Below the pieces are notes generated by a model. That model was given only the letters and a program-made list of their open reading frames with translations, was not told the DNA's origin and ran no database searches. Below, piece by piece: positions 7,064 to 13,107 of a stretch of 33,717 nucleotides of DNA. The DNA is from a virus: positions 1-33,717 of IMG/VR virus record IMGVR_UViG_3300043449_000970; one strand, 5' to 3'. The position numbers and the translations under genes were made by a program. Position 1 is the stretch's first letter. Every line of letters starts with the position of its first letter.

Positions 7064-7554
7064 TCGAGTCTCCGTGCCGCGATGCGAGCGGCGTAGCGTT
7101 TCGCGCAGGTGGCGAGGTAGGACCGGCGACGCTTGGCGTTGGTTTCGGCGCGTCGGTCGGGTGAACGATACCAGCGATGGCGATCGGTGAGCGCGGCGAT
7201 GTGCTCGGGGCTCCAGATGTAGCGGAGCCGTGCCCCGGCGGTCGAGGTCTGTCGGACCGGCGTCAAGTCAATGGCGCGGGCGTAGGCGAGGACGCGTTGG
7301 CGTGAGACCCCGAGGCGGTCAGCGAGTTGGTCGGTGTAGAGGTGCCCCGGTGGGAGCGTCGGGAGCGGATCGTGGCCGTTGCCCTTGCGGACGCCCTTGA
7401 CGGCCCGTTTGATGGTGGGGCGGGCGGGTGCGGCGCGATAGGACGCCTCGGAGACGACGGGGCCGGGGCCGAGCTTGACCGTGGCGGTCGCCTTGTCGGG
7501 CGCGTCGGTGGTGCGGACGATTCGGCCCGCGTCGTCGAGGAGGTGCCAGCGCAT
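7039..7554 (-). CDS. Helix-turn-helix protein, putative DNA-binding (171 aa)
   Basis: The centre (about 74-118) reads like a MerR/excisionase-type winged helix: YTDQLADRLGVSRQRVLAYA followed by a wing-like GARLRYIWSPEHIAAL. The N-terminal 60 residues look like a separate small beta domain (MRWHLLDDAGRIVRTTDAPD). The C-terminus is very basic with many Arg residues (ETNAKRRRSYLATCAKRYAA). The protein probably binds DNA as a regulator, but its target is unknown. Its ATG overlaps the TGA of the 31-residue gene 7554-7649 (TGATG), so translation is probably coupled; no independent ribosome-binding site is present. Confidence 0.7.
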   Translation of the reverse strand: MRWHLLDDAGRIVRTTDAPDKATATVKLGPGPVVSEASYRAAPARPTIKRAVKGVRKGNGHDPLPTLPPGHLYTDQLADRLGVSRQRVLAYARAIDLTPVRQTSTAGARLRYIWSPEHIAALTDRHRWYRSPDRRAETNAKRRRSYLATCAKRYAARIAARRLEWQSSRPS

Positions 7555-7649
7555 CAGCGGATGAGCCAGAGGATGCCGAGGGCCGACAGCGTGACCAGCG
7601 CAATGACAAAGAGGAGCTCAAGCTCCCCGTCCCCAAGCGGCTTACGCAT
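7554..7649 (-). CDS. Tiny single-pass membrane protein (31 aa)
   Basis: The frame encodes MRKPLGDGELELLFVIALVT, then a hydrophobic stretch ending LWLIR. A charged N-terminus followed by about 20 hydrophobic residues predicts one membrane helix. Support for being a gene comes from overlap coupling at both ends: its ATG overlaps the upstream stop (ATGCGTAA) and its TGA overlaps the ATG of the helix-turn-helix gene (TGATG). No homologue is known to me. Confidence 0.5.
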   Translation of the reverse strand: MRKPLGDGELELLFVIALVTLSALGILWLIR

Positions 7650-7851
7650 TGGCGCGGACCATCTGATTCAGCGAGGACGAGACGCAATGCCAGAAGGTCC
7701 ACTTGAAGACGTCGGACTCGGTGACCTTGCGGTTCTCGAGGGCGGGCGCGATGCAGAGGTGGCGATGCCCACGCGATCCGGCGATGATGCGGGCCTTGAT
7801 GAGGCCGTGCTTCTCCACAAGTCCTGCGGCGACGCGCTGCTGTCTGGTCAT
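7642..7851 (-). CDS. Small hypothetical protein (69 aa)
   Basis: Begins MTRQQRVAAGLVEKHGLIKA and includes SRGHRHLCIAPALEN and a Trp/Cys/His-bearing FKWTFWHCVSSSLNQMV near the end. I recognise no family. Start ATG at 7851 is preceded by GGGAGG nine bases away. The longer open frame to 7953 would run through the hairpin at 7878-7896 and into the preceding gene, so it is rejected. The stop overlaps the next tiny gene by 8 bases. Confidence 0.6.
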   Translation of the reverse strand: MTRQQRVAAGLVEKHGLIKARIIAGSRGHRHLCIAPALENRKVTESDVFKWTFWHCVSSSLNQMVRANA

Positions 7852-7877
7852 TTGGTGATGCCTCCCGATGGGGTGGA

Positions 7878-7896
7878 GGGCCGCACCGCGCGGCCC
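7878..7896 (-). other. GC hairpin between two small genes
   Basis: GGGCCGC (7878-7884) pairs perfectly with GCGGCCC (7890-7896) around a 5-base loop, in the 56-bp gap between genes 7908-8093 and 7642-7851. No T-run follows on the minus strand, so a simple intrinsic terminator is not supported; RNA stability or partial attenuation is possible. Confidence 0.4.
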
Positions 7897-7907
7897 GGTG
7901 TGATGGG

Positions 7908-8093
7908 TTACTTCTGGACGAGGATGATTGAGTAATCCGGTTGCGTCAGCCAATAGTCAATGTTGTAGAACTTTTTGCACTTCTCACAGGTCACCTTGGC
8001 TGGTTCGTTTGTCATCCGACTGCGGTGCGTCGTGAGGCGGGTGCGGTTGGTGTTGCAAACCATCCCGTACTTGCCATTGAAGTGAACCTTCAT
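7908..8093 (-). CDS. Small zinc-ribbon-like protein (61 aa), first gene after a strong promoter
   Basis: Begins MKVHFNGKYGMVCNTNRTRL and contains VTCEKCKKFYNIDYW, a CxxC knuckle that could bind one zinc together with Cys13 or nearby His. It is less GC-rich than surrounding genes. ATG at 8093 has GGGAGG five bases upstream; the longer frame to 8123 lacks one. It lies about 37 bases downstream of the predicted transcription start of the promoter at 8137-8165, so it heads that transcript. Function unknown; small host-takeover proteins are often placed like this. Confidence 0.7.
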   Translation of the reverse strand: MKVHFNGKYGMVCNTNRTRLTTHRSRMTNEPAKVTCEKCKKFYNIDYWLTQPDYSIILVQK

Positions 8094-8136
8094 CACAACC
8101 TCCCGATAGGGGTTCGGCGTCATTGCCGACCCGTGA

Positions 8137-8165
8137 AGAATACACCGCCCCTATACGCCTGTCAA
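8137..8165 (-). promoter_or_regulatory. Sigma70-type promoter, minus strand
   Basis: On the minus strand the sequence reads TTGACA (8165-8160), a 17-base spacer, then TATTCT (8142-8137). The -35 box is a perfect consensus, the spacing is ideal and the -10 box matches four of six positions. Transcription would start near 8130 and run into the small zinc-ribbon gene at 8093 and the genes beyond it. A second promoter at 12205-12233 shares the 10-mer GGACTTGACA and the identical -10 box and spacing. Confidence 0.82.
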
Positions 8166-8196
8166 GTCCCCACCTATCCCCCTGTAAATCAACAAC

Positions 8197-8394
8197 TTAC
8201 GGCGTCGGGGCTACCCGGACGGCCCAGAAGAACCCCGTTTTGGTGCGGCTCGACGGCTCCTGACGGGCCTCGATGGTGCCGCTCTTGATGCGCTGGTGGA
8301 TGCGCTGACGGCTCACGCCGAGCACCTTCGCGGCCTCGGTCACGGTGAGCCAGCCGGTCGATACGTCGGGGGTGACGATGGTCACGTCGGTCAT
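8197..8394 (-). CDS. Excisionase/MerR-like helix-turn-helix protein (65 aa)
   Basis: Short DNA-binding domain: LTVTEAAKVLGVSRQRIHQR followed by IKSGTIEARQEP, the typical helix-turn-helix plus short wing of the excisionase/HTH_17 family. It may act as a transcriptional regulator; without an integrase in the genome an excision role is unlikely. The ATG at 8394 overlaps the stop of the RusA gene (ATGA). It is the last gene of the recombination cluster, immediately upstream of the 8137-8165 promoter, which it could plausibly control. Confidence 0.8.
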   Translation of the reverse strand: MTDVTIVTPDVSTGWLTVTEAAKVLGVSRQRIHQRIKSGTIEARQEPSSRTKTGFFWAVRVAPTP

Positions 8395-8750
8395 ACGCTG
8401 CGATCCTCTACGGTGAGATGTAATGCCCCGTCTTTGGGGCGGTCCTGCCGGTACAAGTGCAACTCGACGACTTGCGAGTCATCGTCCCACACGATGCCGT
8501 TCAAGGCATCGAGCGCGACCTTGGCGCGGTTGTCCAAGTCCCCGCGACGGGCCGAGCGGTACCAAACTAGCGTCACCGCGATGGGCTTGCCAGATGGGAA
8601 GGCGATGCGGCCCTTGGTGACCGCGTGAGCGATTGCCGCGAGGTGCGCCTTGTACGCCTTAGCCTCCGCGGAGAGGTAGGCGTGGCCGTTGCCGATGCGC
8701 CAGTAGCGGTTGGCACTCGGCGGCTCGGGGAGCCAGAGGTCAATCGTCAC
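8391..8750 (-). CDS. rusA: RusA-family Holliday junction resolvase (119 aa)
   Basis: Homodimeric endonuclease that resolves four-way junctions made during phage recombination and replication, clearing branches before packaging. The diagnostic block GDLDNRAKVALDALNGIVWD followed by DDSQV is present. Asp71, Asp73, Lys77 and Asp90 or Asp91 line up well with the known catalytic Asp70, Asp72, Lys76 and Asp91 of the E. coli RusA. The 119-residue length equals the family norm. The start is GTG at 8750, with GAGGA upstream and an N-terminus (TIDLWLPEPPSANRYWR) that matches the family; the longer frame to 9005 is spurious. It overlaps the upstream HNH gene by 11 bases. Confidence 0.95.
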   Translation of the reverse strand: MTIDLWLPEPPSANRYWRIGNGHAYLSAEAKAYKAHLAAIAHAVTKGRIAFPSGKPIAVTLVWYRSARRGDLDNRAKVALDALNGIVWDDDSQVVELHLYRQDRPKDGALHLTVEDRSV

Positions 8751-9099
8751 CCGGTCCTCGGGTCTGGGCGTACTTGAACTGGGTGACATACGCCAAGTAG
8801 CCGAGCTTGGAAACCGGGAACCCGAGTGCCCCCCAGCCCTTCGCGTGTTGCAAGCGATGGCACGATGAGCAGAGCGGGACGGTCTCGGTGTAGTCGGCCT
8901 TCCGGCCCATCCCGCCCGACTTGATGTGCGCCGTCTCGCACGGCCCCCGGCCACACGCCACGCACGGCTGGGCGGCGATCCACGCGACCCGCGCCTTGGA
9001 GCCATACACGCGGGCGAAGTCCGCGGTGCTGCGCTTCTTGGCCTTGGGCTTCGTCTTGGTGACCAGTTTGGTCTTGCGCTTCAAGGGGGTGCGCTTCAC
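8740..9099 (-). CDS. HNH-type nuclease, DUF968/Ref-like (119 aa)
   Basis: A Lys/Arg-rich N-terminus (KRTPLKRKTKLVTKTK) precedes a zinc-dependent nuclease core: CVACGRGPC (Cys46, Cys49, Cys54), AHIKSGGMGRKADY with His58, and VPLCSSCHRLQH (Cys77, Cys80, His81, His85). This arrangement is seen in DUF968 and P1 Ref-like proteins placed near RusA or other recombination genes. It probably nicks or cuts DNA during recombination or replication; specificity is unknown. The GTG start at 9099 overlaps the upstream stop as GTGA. One of three HNH proteins in this genome. Confidence 0.88.
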   Translation of the reverse strand: MKRTPLKRKTKLVTKTKPKAKKRSTADFARVYGSKARVAWIAAQPCVACGRGPCETAHIKSGGMGRKADYTETVPLCSSCHRLQHAKGWGALGFPVSKLGYLAYVTQFKYAQTRGPGDD

Positions 9100-9293
9100 G
9101 TGGGCCGTCCGTATCGCTCGGCGGTGTGCCGGGCGAGTTGCACCTTGGCCCAATGCTCGGGGAAGAACCGCGAGATGACGCGATTCCCGAGGTGCTGCGT
9201 GGTTAGGTCGATTGGCACAAGCGGGATGCGCTCGGCAATCCGCTCTTGCCACGTCGGTTCGGTCAGCTTGGACTCAATCTCATCAATCGGCAT
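9096..9293 (-). CDS. Small hypothetical protein (65 aa)
   Basis: Starts MPIDEIESKLTEPTWQERIA and includes IPLVPIDLTTQHLGNRVISR. It is soluble, with no cysteine clusters or membrane segments, and belongs to no family I recognise. ATG at 9293 has GAGGA about six bases upstream; the open frame to 9401 would include sequence overlapping the zinc-ribbon gene. It overlaps its neighbours by 11 and 4 bases. Confidence 0.65.
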   Translation of the reverse strand: MPIDEIESKLTEPTWQERIAERIPLVPIDLTTQHLGNRVISRFFPEHWAKVQLARHTAERYGRPT

Positions 9294-9435
9294 CGTTGAT
9301 CCTCGCAGGTTGGGCGCGGCACGTCTCGCACGTGGTCGCGTCTTCGTCTTTGTCATCACCGCAGAGACGGCAGACCTTACGCCGACGCTCGGCGAAGTCA
9401 TCGATGCCGGTGTTTTCCCAGTTGTCGCGCTCCAT
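9283..9435 (-). CDS. Small zinc-ribbon protein (50 aa)
   Basis: MERDNWENTGIDDFAERRRK followed by VCRLCGDDKDEDATTCETC: two CxxC pairs separated by 11 residues form a probable zinc ribbon. The start codon overlaps the TAA of the preceding gene (TAATG) and has GGAGGG upstream. It is embedded in the recombination cluster and may bind DNA or protein; the function is not recognised. Confidence 0.65.
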   Translation of the reverse strand: MERDNWENTGIDDFAERRRKVCRLCGDDKDEDATTCETCRAQPARINDAD

Positions 9436-9734
9436 TAGCCCTCCAGTCGGTAGGTGGCGACCCGCTTGCCATTGGGCAGGGTGACCATCGTCGAGGTGAT
9501 GGCATAGCCCGCGCCCTTCAGGTCCGCGATTCGAGCGGCGAGGCGAGAGCAGCCGAACATCTGCAACGCCTCGAGCGAGGTCAGGCCGTGCCCGGCGCGA
9601 AGATGCGCGAGGATCTGCCCGTTCTGCGTGGTGCCGTCGAGGGGTTGCGGGTGCGTGGTCGCGGTCTCCGCGGCGAAGAGCCCGAAGTCCACGGCGAGCC
9701 GCTTGCGGTAGACGTACATCTCGGTCTCGTCCAT
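9435..9734 (-). CDS. Winged-helix protein, HTH_39-like (99 aa)
   Basis: Residues about 35-99 carry a winged-helix pattern: NGQILAHLRAGHGLTSLEAL, then FGCSRLAARIADLKGAGY and a beta wing (MVTLPNGKRVATYRL). This resembles the phage HTH_39 domain family, which is often found among replication or recombination genes. Start ATG at 9734 overlaps the TAA of the upstream gene by one base and has GGAG upstream; the longer frame to 9827 begins in unrelated sequence. Likely DNA-binding; target unknown. Confidence 0.78.
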   Translation of the reverse strand: MDETEMYVYRKRLAVDFGLFAAETATTHPQPLDGTTQNGQILAHLRAGHGLTSLEALQMFGCSRLAARIADLKGAGYAITSTMVTLPNGKRVATYRLEG

Positions 9735-10108
9735 TAGCGGGGCTCCGAGGCAACGTAGCGCGAGAGGGTGTTGCCGCGAGTGATGCGGTCGGTGATGGAC
9801 TGGATGGCGTTCTCCGTCATCAGCCATTCGGCCCGACCCGCCTCGAGGGTGTCGAGGAAGGTGAGGTAGGTCGGATGGGTCCGGCTCATCGCGTCGACCT
9901 TGCCCTCGGTCGCCTTCTCGCCCGTCACGGCAATCGTGGCGCGGACCTGCAACTCCGCGAGCGCGAGGGCCACCTTGCGGCGATGCTCGGCGGTCCCGAA
10001 GGGGCCATACAAGGCGTAGAGCGATGCGGCGTCGGCGACTAACTGCTCGCGTTCGGCAAGCAAGGCGTCAAGTGGGGCGATCCCGACGCGGGATTCGAGG
10101 TCAAGCAT
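9734..10108 (-). CDS. Hypothetical helical protein (124 aa)
   Basis: Begins MLDLESRVGIAPLDALLAER and is rich in Ala, Leu and charged residues, consistent with an all-helical fold; the last third contains GRAEWLMTENAIQSITDRIT. No cysteines or membrane segments and no family recognised. ATG at 10108 has GGAGG six bases upstream and overlaps the preceding stop by 8 bases. It lies in a tightly packed run from the SSB-like gene to rusA, so an accessory recombination or replication role is plausible but unproven. Confidence 0.72.
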   Translation of the reverse strand: MLDLESRVGIAPLDALLAEREQLVADAASLYALYGPFGTAEHRRKVALALAELQVRATIAVTGEKATEGKVDAMSRTHPTYLTFLDTLEAGRAEWLMTENAIQSITDRITRGNTLSRYVASEPR

Positions 10109-10574
10109 TGGTTCCTCCGATGGGAGTGGTGGCCTGTTGCATCCGTTTGAGCATCTCGCGCTGGCGATGTTTGCGCCAGCGGGTTGTCGCGGCCTTCTTC
10201 GCAATCTCGCTCCGTCGTTCCGGCGTCAGCGCAGCGGCTCGCGCCAACCCGCGAATCCGTCCGACCGTCTTTTGATCAAGCGCGGGGCGACCCTGCCGTT
10301 CTTCGGCTCGCTTCCGGGCTTGCCGGATCGCCGCGCTCTTGTTGTACCGCTCGAGGTTCCGCAGTCGGTAGCGTAGATGGTTCTCGCGGTGCGCGATGAC
10401 CTTGTGCCACTCGCAATACTTGGCGACCCCGACCTTCCCGTAGACCGGCTTCGGGCATCGGACGCAGACGCCCGCCTTCCGCCGGGTGCAACCGGGACAG
10501 GTGTAGAGCACCCGCCCCAGTTGGTCGATGCGCTCGACCAGCACCATCCGGCACTTCTCAAGAGCGCAACGCAT
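10101..10574 (-). CDS. Cys-rich, basic putative zinc-binding protein (157 aa)
   Basis: The N-terminal third has repeated cysteine pairs (YTCPGCTRRKAGVCVRCPK, plus Cys3, Cys8 and CEWH), suggesting one or two zinc sites. The rest is strongly basic and helical (HLRYRLRNLERYNKSAAIRQ; EIAKKAATTRWRKHRQREML), as expected of a nucleic-acid-binding protein. It starts 3 bases after the stop of the HNH gene 10578-10985. It could be a diverged HNH or recombination accessory protein, but I see no HNH catalytic histidines. Confidence 0.7.
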   Translation of the reverse strand: MRCALEKCRMVLVERIDQLGRVLYTCPGCTRRKAGVCVRCPKPVYGKVGVAKYCEWHKVIAHRENHLRYRLRNLERYNKSAAIRQARKRAEERQGRPALDQKTVGRIRGLARAAALTPERRSEIAKKAATTRWRKHRQREMLKRMQQATTPIGGTNA

Positions 10575-10577
10575 TGA

Positions 10578-10985
10578 TTAAACCATCCTATGCACGTCCA
10601 TATGGTGCTTCCGGCAGAGCCATACGACCTCAAGGGGTTTGGTGTAGTCGGGATGGTGTGCATCCGTTCTCGTGTTGCCGCATTGCTCACACGGTCGTCG
10701 TATCACCTTGCCACGAGCAACAGCGTTATGAAGCGCAATCCGAGCGCGATACTTGACAGGGTCTTTCCGAGCCGACGCGCTAATTGCCTTGATGCGCTCC
10801 GGCTCCTTCGACCGCTGCCGATCGTACTCGCGATAGTAGTCGGCCTTCGCTTTGCGATTCTGCCGAACATCGTATCGCGCACACGCCTTACACTTGCCAA
10901 GATGCCCATCGGCCATCATCGGGTGTTTGTAGAAGTTCACGATGGGCAACTCGGCTTCGCACTTAAAACATTTCTTTGTCCGCAT
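10578..10985 (-). CDS. HNH endonuclease with N-terminal Cys4 zinc finger (135 aa)
   Basis: An N-terminal Cys4 finger (Cys6, Cys9, Cys32, Cys35) and a basic helical linker lead to an HNH core: CEQCGNTRTDAHHPDYTKPL (Cys99, Cys102, His110, His111) and VWLCRKHHMDVH (Cys124, His127, His128, His132). It probably cleaves DNA and has the look of a free-standing homing-type endonuclease. Its DNA is noticeably less GC-rich than neighbours, and an extended hairpin (10994-11050) separates it from the SSB-like gene, both consistent with a mobile insertion. ATG at 10985 has AGGA six bases upstream. Confidence 0.9.
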   Translation of the reverse strand: MRTKKCFKCEAELPIVNFYKHPMMADGHLGKCKACARYDVRQNRKAKADYYREYDRQRSKEPERIKAISASARKDPVKYRARIALHNAVARGKVIRRPCEQCGNTRTDAHHPDYTKPLEVVWLCRKHHMDVHRMV

Positions 10986-10993
10986 CTTTTATC

Positions 10994-11050
10994 CTAGAAG
11001 GGGTTGCGCACAAGGTACTAGCGCCTTGCTCTATAGCGCAACCCCTCTAG
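10994..11050 (-). terminator. Extended stem-loop after the SSB-like gene, terminator-like
   Basis: GGGGTTGCGC (11000-11009) and GCGCAACCCC (11036-11045) are exact complements, and the stem extends outward with CTAGA/TCTAG apart from one bulged base. An inner CAAGG/CCTTG stem occupies the loop. On the minus strand the structure starts at the stop codon of the SSB-like gene and ends just before the ribosome-binding site of the HNH gene. The trailing sequence (TTCTAGGATAAAAG) is not a clean T-run, so it may attenuate rather than fully terminate. Confidence 0.6.
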
Positions 11051-11697
11051 TCAAAAGGGAGGTCGTCCGTAAAGTCCGCGTCCGACGGCGGCGGCACCTT
11101 TGAGAAGTCGTAAGCCTCGGGCGGGCTCATACGCTTCCCGCTCGGCGGCGGGGTGGTCGGAATGGCCGGACCAGTCGAGGTGGTCGATGTCGTGGTCGGC
11201 TTGGCCGTCACCTTAATCCCCTCGGGCTGGATGCCGCGCTTGTCCCACGTGATCCAGATGGTGGCGGTCGCGGCCTGTACCGCTTCGGCGGCTTCCTGTG
11301 GGAGCGCCGTGCGGACGTGGCGGTAGAGCGCGAGGTAGGCGTTCGCGATGCTCATCCGAGCGTCGAGCCCGCCCACGACCTCGGTCTGCACCGGGGCGGG
11401 GAGGCGCTTCGACGGCGCGGCCTGCGGTCCGGCGACCTCGATGGACCAGTACGGCGCGGCCCCCGGCGTCTTGGTGTTGGCCTGACGCGAGAAGGTCAAC
11501 GTCTCACCGATCGCCGTCTCGGTCGTGAGCCCGCAGCGGTTCAACTGCCGCTCGGCGGTCTCGGCGCTGATAAACAACACGTCGCCGTTCTCGGCGGTGA
11601 ACTTGACCTGCGACCCGAACTTCCCGGCGACCGTCTCGCAGTCCGTGACCTTCCACGTCGCCGCGTCGCCTGCGTTTGCCAGCTTGATGATAGCCAT
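11047..11697 (-). CDS. SSB-like single-stranded DNA-binding protein (216 aa)
   Basis: The N-terminal half (MAIIKLANAGDAATWKVTDC; GKFGSQVKFTAENGDVLFIS) looks like a beta-rich OB-type fold. A helical middle and a disordered Thr/Pro-rich linker follow (KPTTTSTTSTGPAIPTTPPP). The protein ends ADFTDDLPFD, closely resembling the acidic C-terminal tip by which bacterial SSB recruits partner proteins. This supports a role in protecting ssDNA and recruiting host replication or recombination enzymes. Sequence similarity of the fold itself is not certain by eye. ATG at 11697 has AAGGAGAGG upstream; the open frame to 12351 includes a bogus N-terminal extension across two other genes. Confidence 0.75.
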   Translation of the reverse strand: MAIIKLANAGDAATWKVTDCETVAGKFGSQVKFTAENGDVLFISAETAERQLNRCGLTTETAIGETLTFSRQANTKTPGAAPYWSIEVAGPQAAPSKRLPAPVQTEVVGGLDARMSIANAYLALYRHVRTALPQEAAEAVQAATATIWITWDKRGIQPEGIKVTAKPTTTSTTSTGPAIPTTPPPSGKRMSPPEAYDFSKVPPPSDADFTDDLPFD

Positions 11698-11723
11698 CTG
11701 CCTCTCCTTCGAGTGTTGGGTGG

Positions 11724-11990
11724 TTACTGCTCGTCCCGGACCAGTCTGTCGCGGGCCGCTTGGAAGGCGCGATGCGCTGCGCCAAAGTCGAAGTCTGCGT
11801 TCATCGCCGCGAACGCGGCCCGCTCGAGGCGGTACTTTTGCTCGGGCGTCAGGCCCGTCGGCAGGTCGTCCCACGTCCCGGCGGTGAGGTAGTCGATGGT
11901 GCGCCGAAACGAGGCGATGTTCGCCTGCACCGCGGCGAGCTCGCCGTCCTTGATGGCGCAGTAGGTGGCGTAGCTGATGGGGTCGGTCAC
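11724..11990 (-). CDS. Hypothetical helical protein (88 aa)
   Basis: Starts with GTG at 11990, overlapping the upstream TGA (GTGA); the protein begins MTDPISYATYCAIKDGELAA and continues with NIASFRRTIDYLTAG and LERAAFAAMNADFDFGAAHR. It is predicted to be mostly helical. No family recognised. It is the second gene downstream of the 12205-12233 promoter and lies immediately before the SSB-like gene, which suggests early expression with replication proteins. Confidence 0.65.
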   Translation of the reverse strand: MTDPISYATYCAIKDGELAAVQANIASFRRTIDYLTAGTWDDLPTGLTPEQKYRLERAAFAAMNADFDFGAAHRAFQAARDRLVRDEQ

Positions 11991-12169
11991 TTGACCGCCG
12001 CCATCTGGTCGTTCGCCATCGCCTCGTCCCAGATGTTCTCCGCGAACGTCCACGTCCTCTTGCCATTGGGGAGCGTCTTGGCCTCGGCCACCGAGCCGTC
12101 CTCGAACACGGCGAGGAACCCGAACCGCGGATCATACACGACCTGCACCAGCGCGTTGCGGTCCTGCAT
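11987..12169 (-). CDS. Small hypothetical protein, promoter-proximal (60 aa)
   Basis: Begins MQDRNALVQVVYDPRFGFLA and contains FEDGSVAEAKTLPNGKRTWT, a likely small beta-sheet domain. ATG at 12169 has GGAGG five bases upstream and lies about 30 bases after the predicted transcription start of the promoter at 12205-12233, so it is the first gene of that transcript. No family recognised. Confidence 0.7.
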   Translation of the reverse strand: MQDRNALVQVVYDPRFGFLAVFEDGSVAEAKTLPNGKRTWTFAENIWDEAMANDQMAAVK

Positions 12170-12204
12170 TGCGACCTCCGATGAGAGGGTGAGCCAACGC
12201 CTAC

Positions 12205-12233
12205 AGAATAGGGGACGGCTTGCCGCTTGTCAA
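12205..12233 (-). promoter_or_regulatory. Sigma70-type promoter, minus strand
   Basis: Minus-strand TTGACA (12233-12228), a 17-base spacer and TATTCT (12210-12205). It shares GGACTTGACA, the spacing and the -10 hexamer with the promoter at 8137-8165. Transcription would start near 12198 and cover the small genes, the SSB-like gene and onward to rusA unless stopped by the hairpin at 10994-11050. Its upstream end overlaps the last codons of the PD-(D/E)XK gene. Confidence 0.83.
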
Positions 12234-12715
12234 GTCCTCGTCGTATCCCAGCGACGGGCCTCGGCCATCGGGAGGTAGGCGTTGCGCCGGACGATGGTCT
12301 CCGGGCCAACCGAGGTGGCGAGGGTTCGGCTACTGGCGACCGTCCAGCCAATCACGGGCAGACCCGCCTTGTCGCCGATGGGCCAGTAGAGCCGCGCCCC
12401 GTCGGACAATTCGGTCAAGAGGAAGGACGGGACGCCCAACGCCTTACTCGTAGCAAGCAGGGTCGTGAGCTTGTCCTCGGTGACCAAGTACGAGCCATAA
12501 CTGGCGATCTTGGGCAGGTCGTAGCTGATGCGTGTCTTGGCCTCGACGACGGCGACCAGTACCCCGTCCCGGCTGTACACGGCATCGAGCGTGGCGGGCA
12601 CATCGGGCGGGGTGTAGTGCGCGGTCGAGTGCGTAAAGGTGCCGAAGTCCCGGATGAGACGGCGACCGCGGTGTTCGTGGGCTTGTCCGATGGTGGTGGT
12701 GATGGCGAGCGTCAT
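12230..12715 (-). CDS. PD-(D/E)XK superfamily nuclease-like protein (161 aa)
   Basis: Contains a PD-(D/E)XK-like signature: Asp44 in ATLDAVYSRDG, then a hydrophobic strand VLVAVVEAKT with Glu58-Ala-Lys60. This is the metal-binding core of many phage recombination exonucleases and restriction-type nucleases. The following helix (YDLPKIASYGSYLVTEDKLT) also fits the fold. It could process DNA ends or junctions during recombination, or degrade host DNA. The ATG overlaps the upstream HNH stop (ATGA). The residue assignment is by motif only, so the fold is probable rather than certain. Confidence 0.72.
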   Translation of the reverse strand: MTLAITTTIGQAHEHRGRRLIRDFGTFTHSTAHYTPPDVPATLDAVYSRDGVLVAVVEAKTRISYDLPKIASYGSYLVTEDKLTTLLATSKALGVPSFLLTELSDGARLYWPIGDKAGLPVIGWTVASSRTLATSVGPETIVRRNAYLPMAEARRWDTTRT

Positions 12716-13107
12716 TCTTGTGAGGCCTTACGTCTTTTGGTCTGCGCTTTCACGCTGTACAAGTCCTTGAGCGGGGGCCGCGGCTCCGGTGCCGGGATAG
12801 GCTTTCGGCTCGGGAGCTTCTTGCGCCACGCCTCAATCAGCAGCCGCCGCTCCTTTACCGCCCGATCCGCGACCCGCTTTCGGAATATCGCCCACTTGCC
12901 GTGGACCGCTCCGTGACATTCGTCGCAGAGCACCGCCAAATCGGTGTCCAGTTCGTCGAAGAGCCGGACGTAGGTCAGGTGGTGGAGGTGCAGCTTGTAG
13001 CCGGACCCGCAGACCTCACACCGCCCGTTCCGGGCCGCGATCATCTCCCGACGGCGGGCCTTCCACTTCGGGGACCGGAGGTACTTTCGGTATTCGGCGT
13101 TAGACAT
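12712..13107 (-). CDS. HNH endonuclease (131 aa)
   Basis: Classical HNH core: GRCEVCGSGYKLHLHHLTY (Cys30, Cys33, His42, His43) and VLCDECHGAVHG (Cys61, Cys64, His65, His69), preceded by SPKWKARRREMIAARNG, a very common lead-in of this family. It is a metal-dependent DNA nuclease. ATG at 13107 overlaps the stop of the replisome-organiser-like gene by 8 bases; the longer frame to 13179 is rejected because the family normally begins near SNAEYRKYLRSPKW. The C-terminal 60 residues are basic and Pro-rich, likely a DNA-binding tail. Confidence 0.92.
   Translation of the reverse strand: MSNAEYRKYLRSPKWKARRREMIAARNGRCEVCGSGYKLHLHHLTYVRLFDELDTDLAVLCDECHGAVHGKWAIFRKRVADRAVKERRLLIEAWRKKLPSRKPIPAPEPRPPLKDLYSVKAQTKRRKASQE

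Noticed and set aside
11047-12351. 434-codon minus-strand frame as one gene
   Set aside because: The first 218 codons overlap two other coupled genes in different frames and are Arg/Ser-rich nonsense; a strong ribosome-binding site precedes the internal ATG at 11697.
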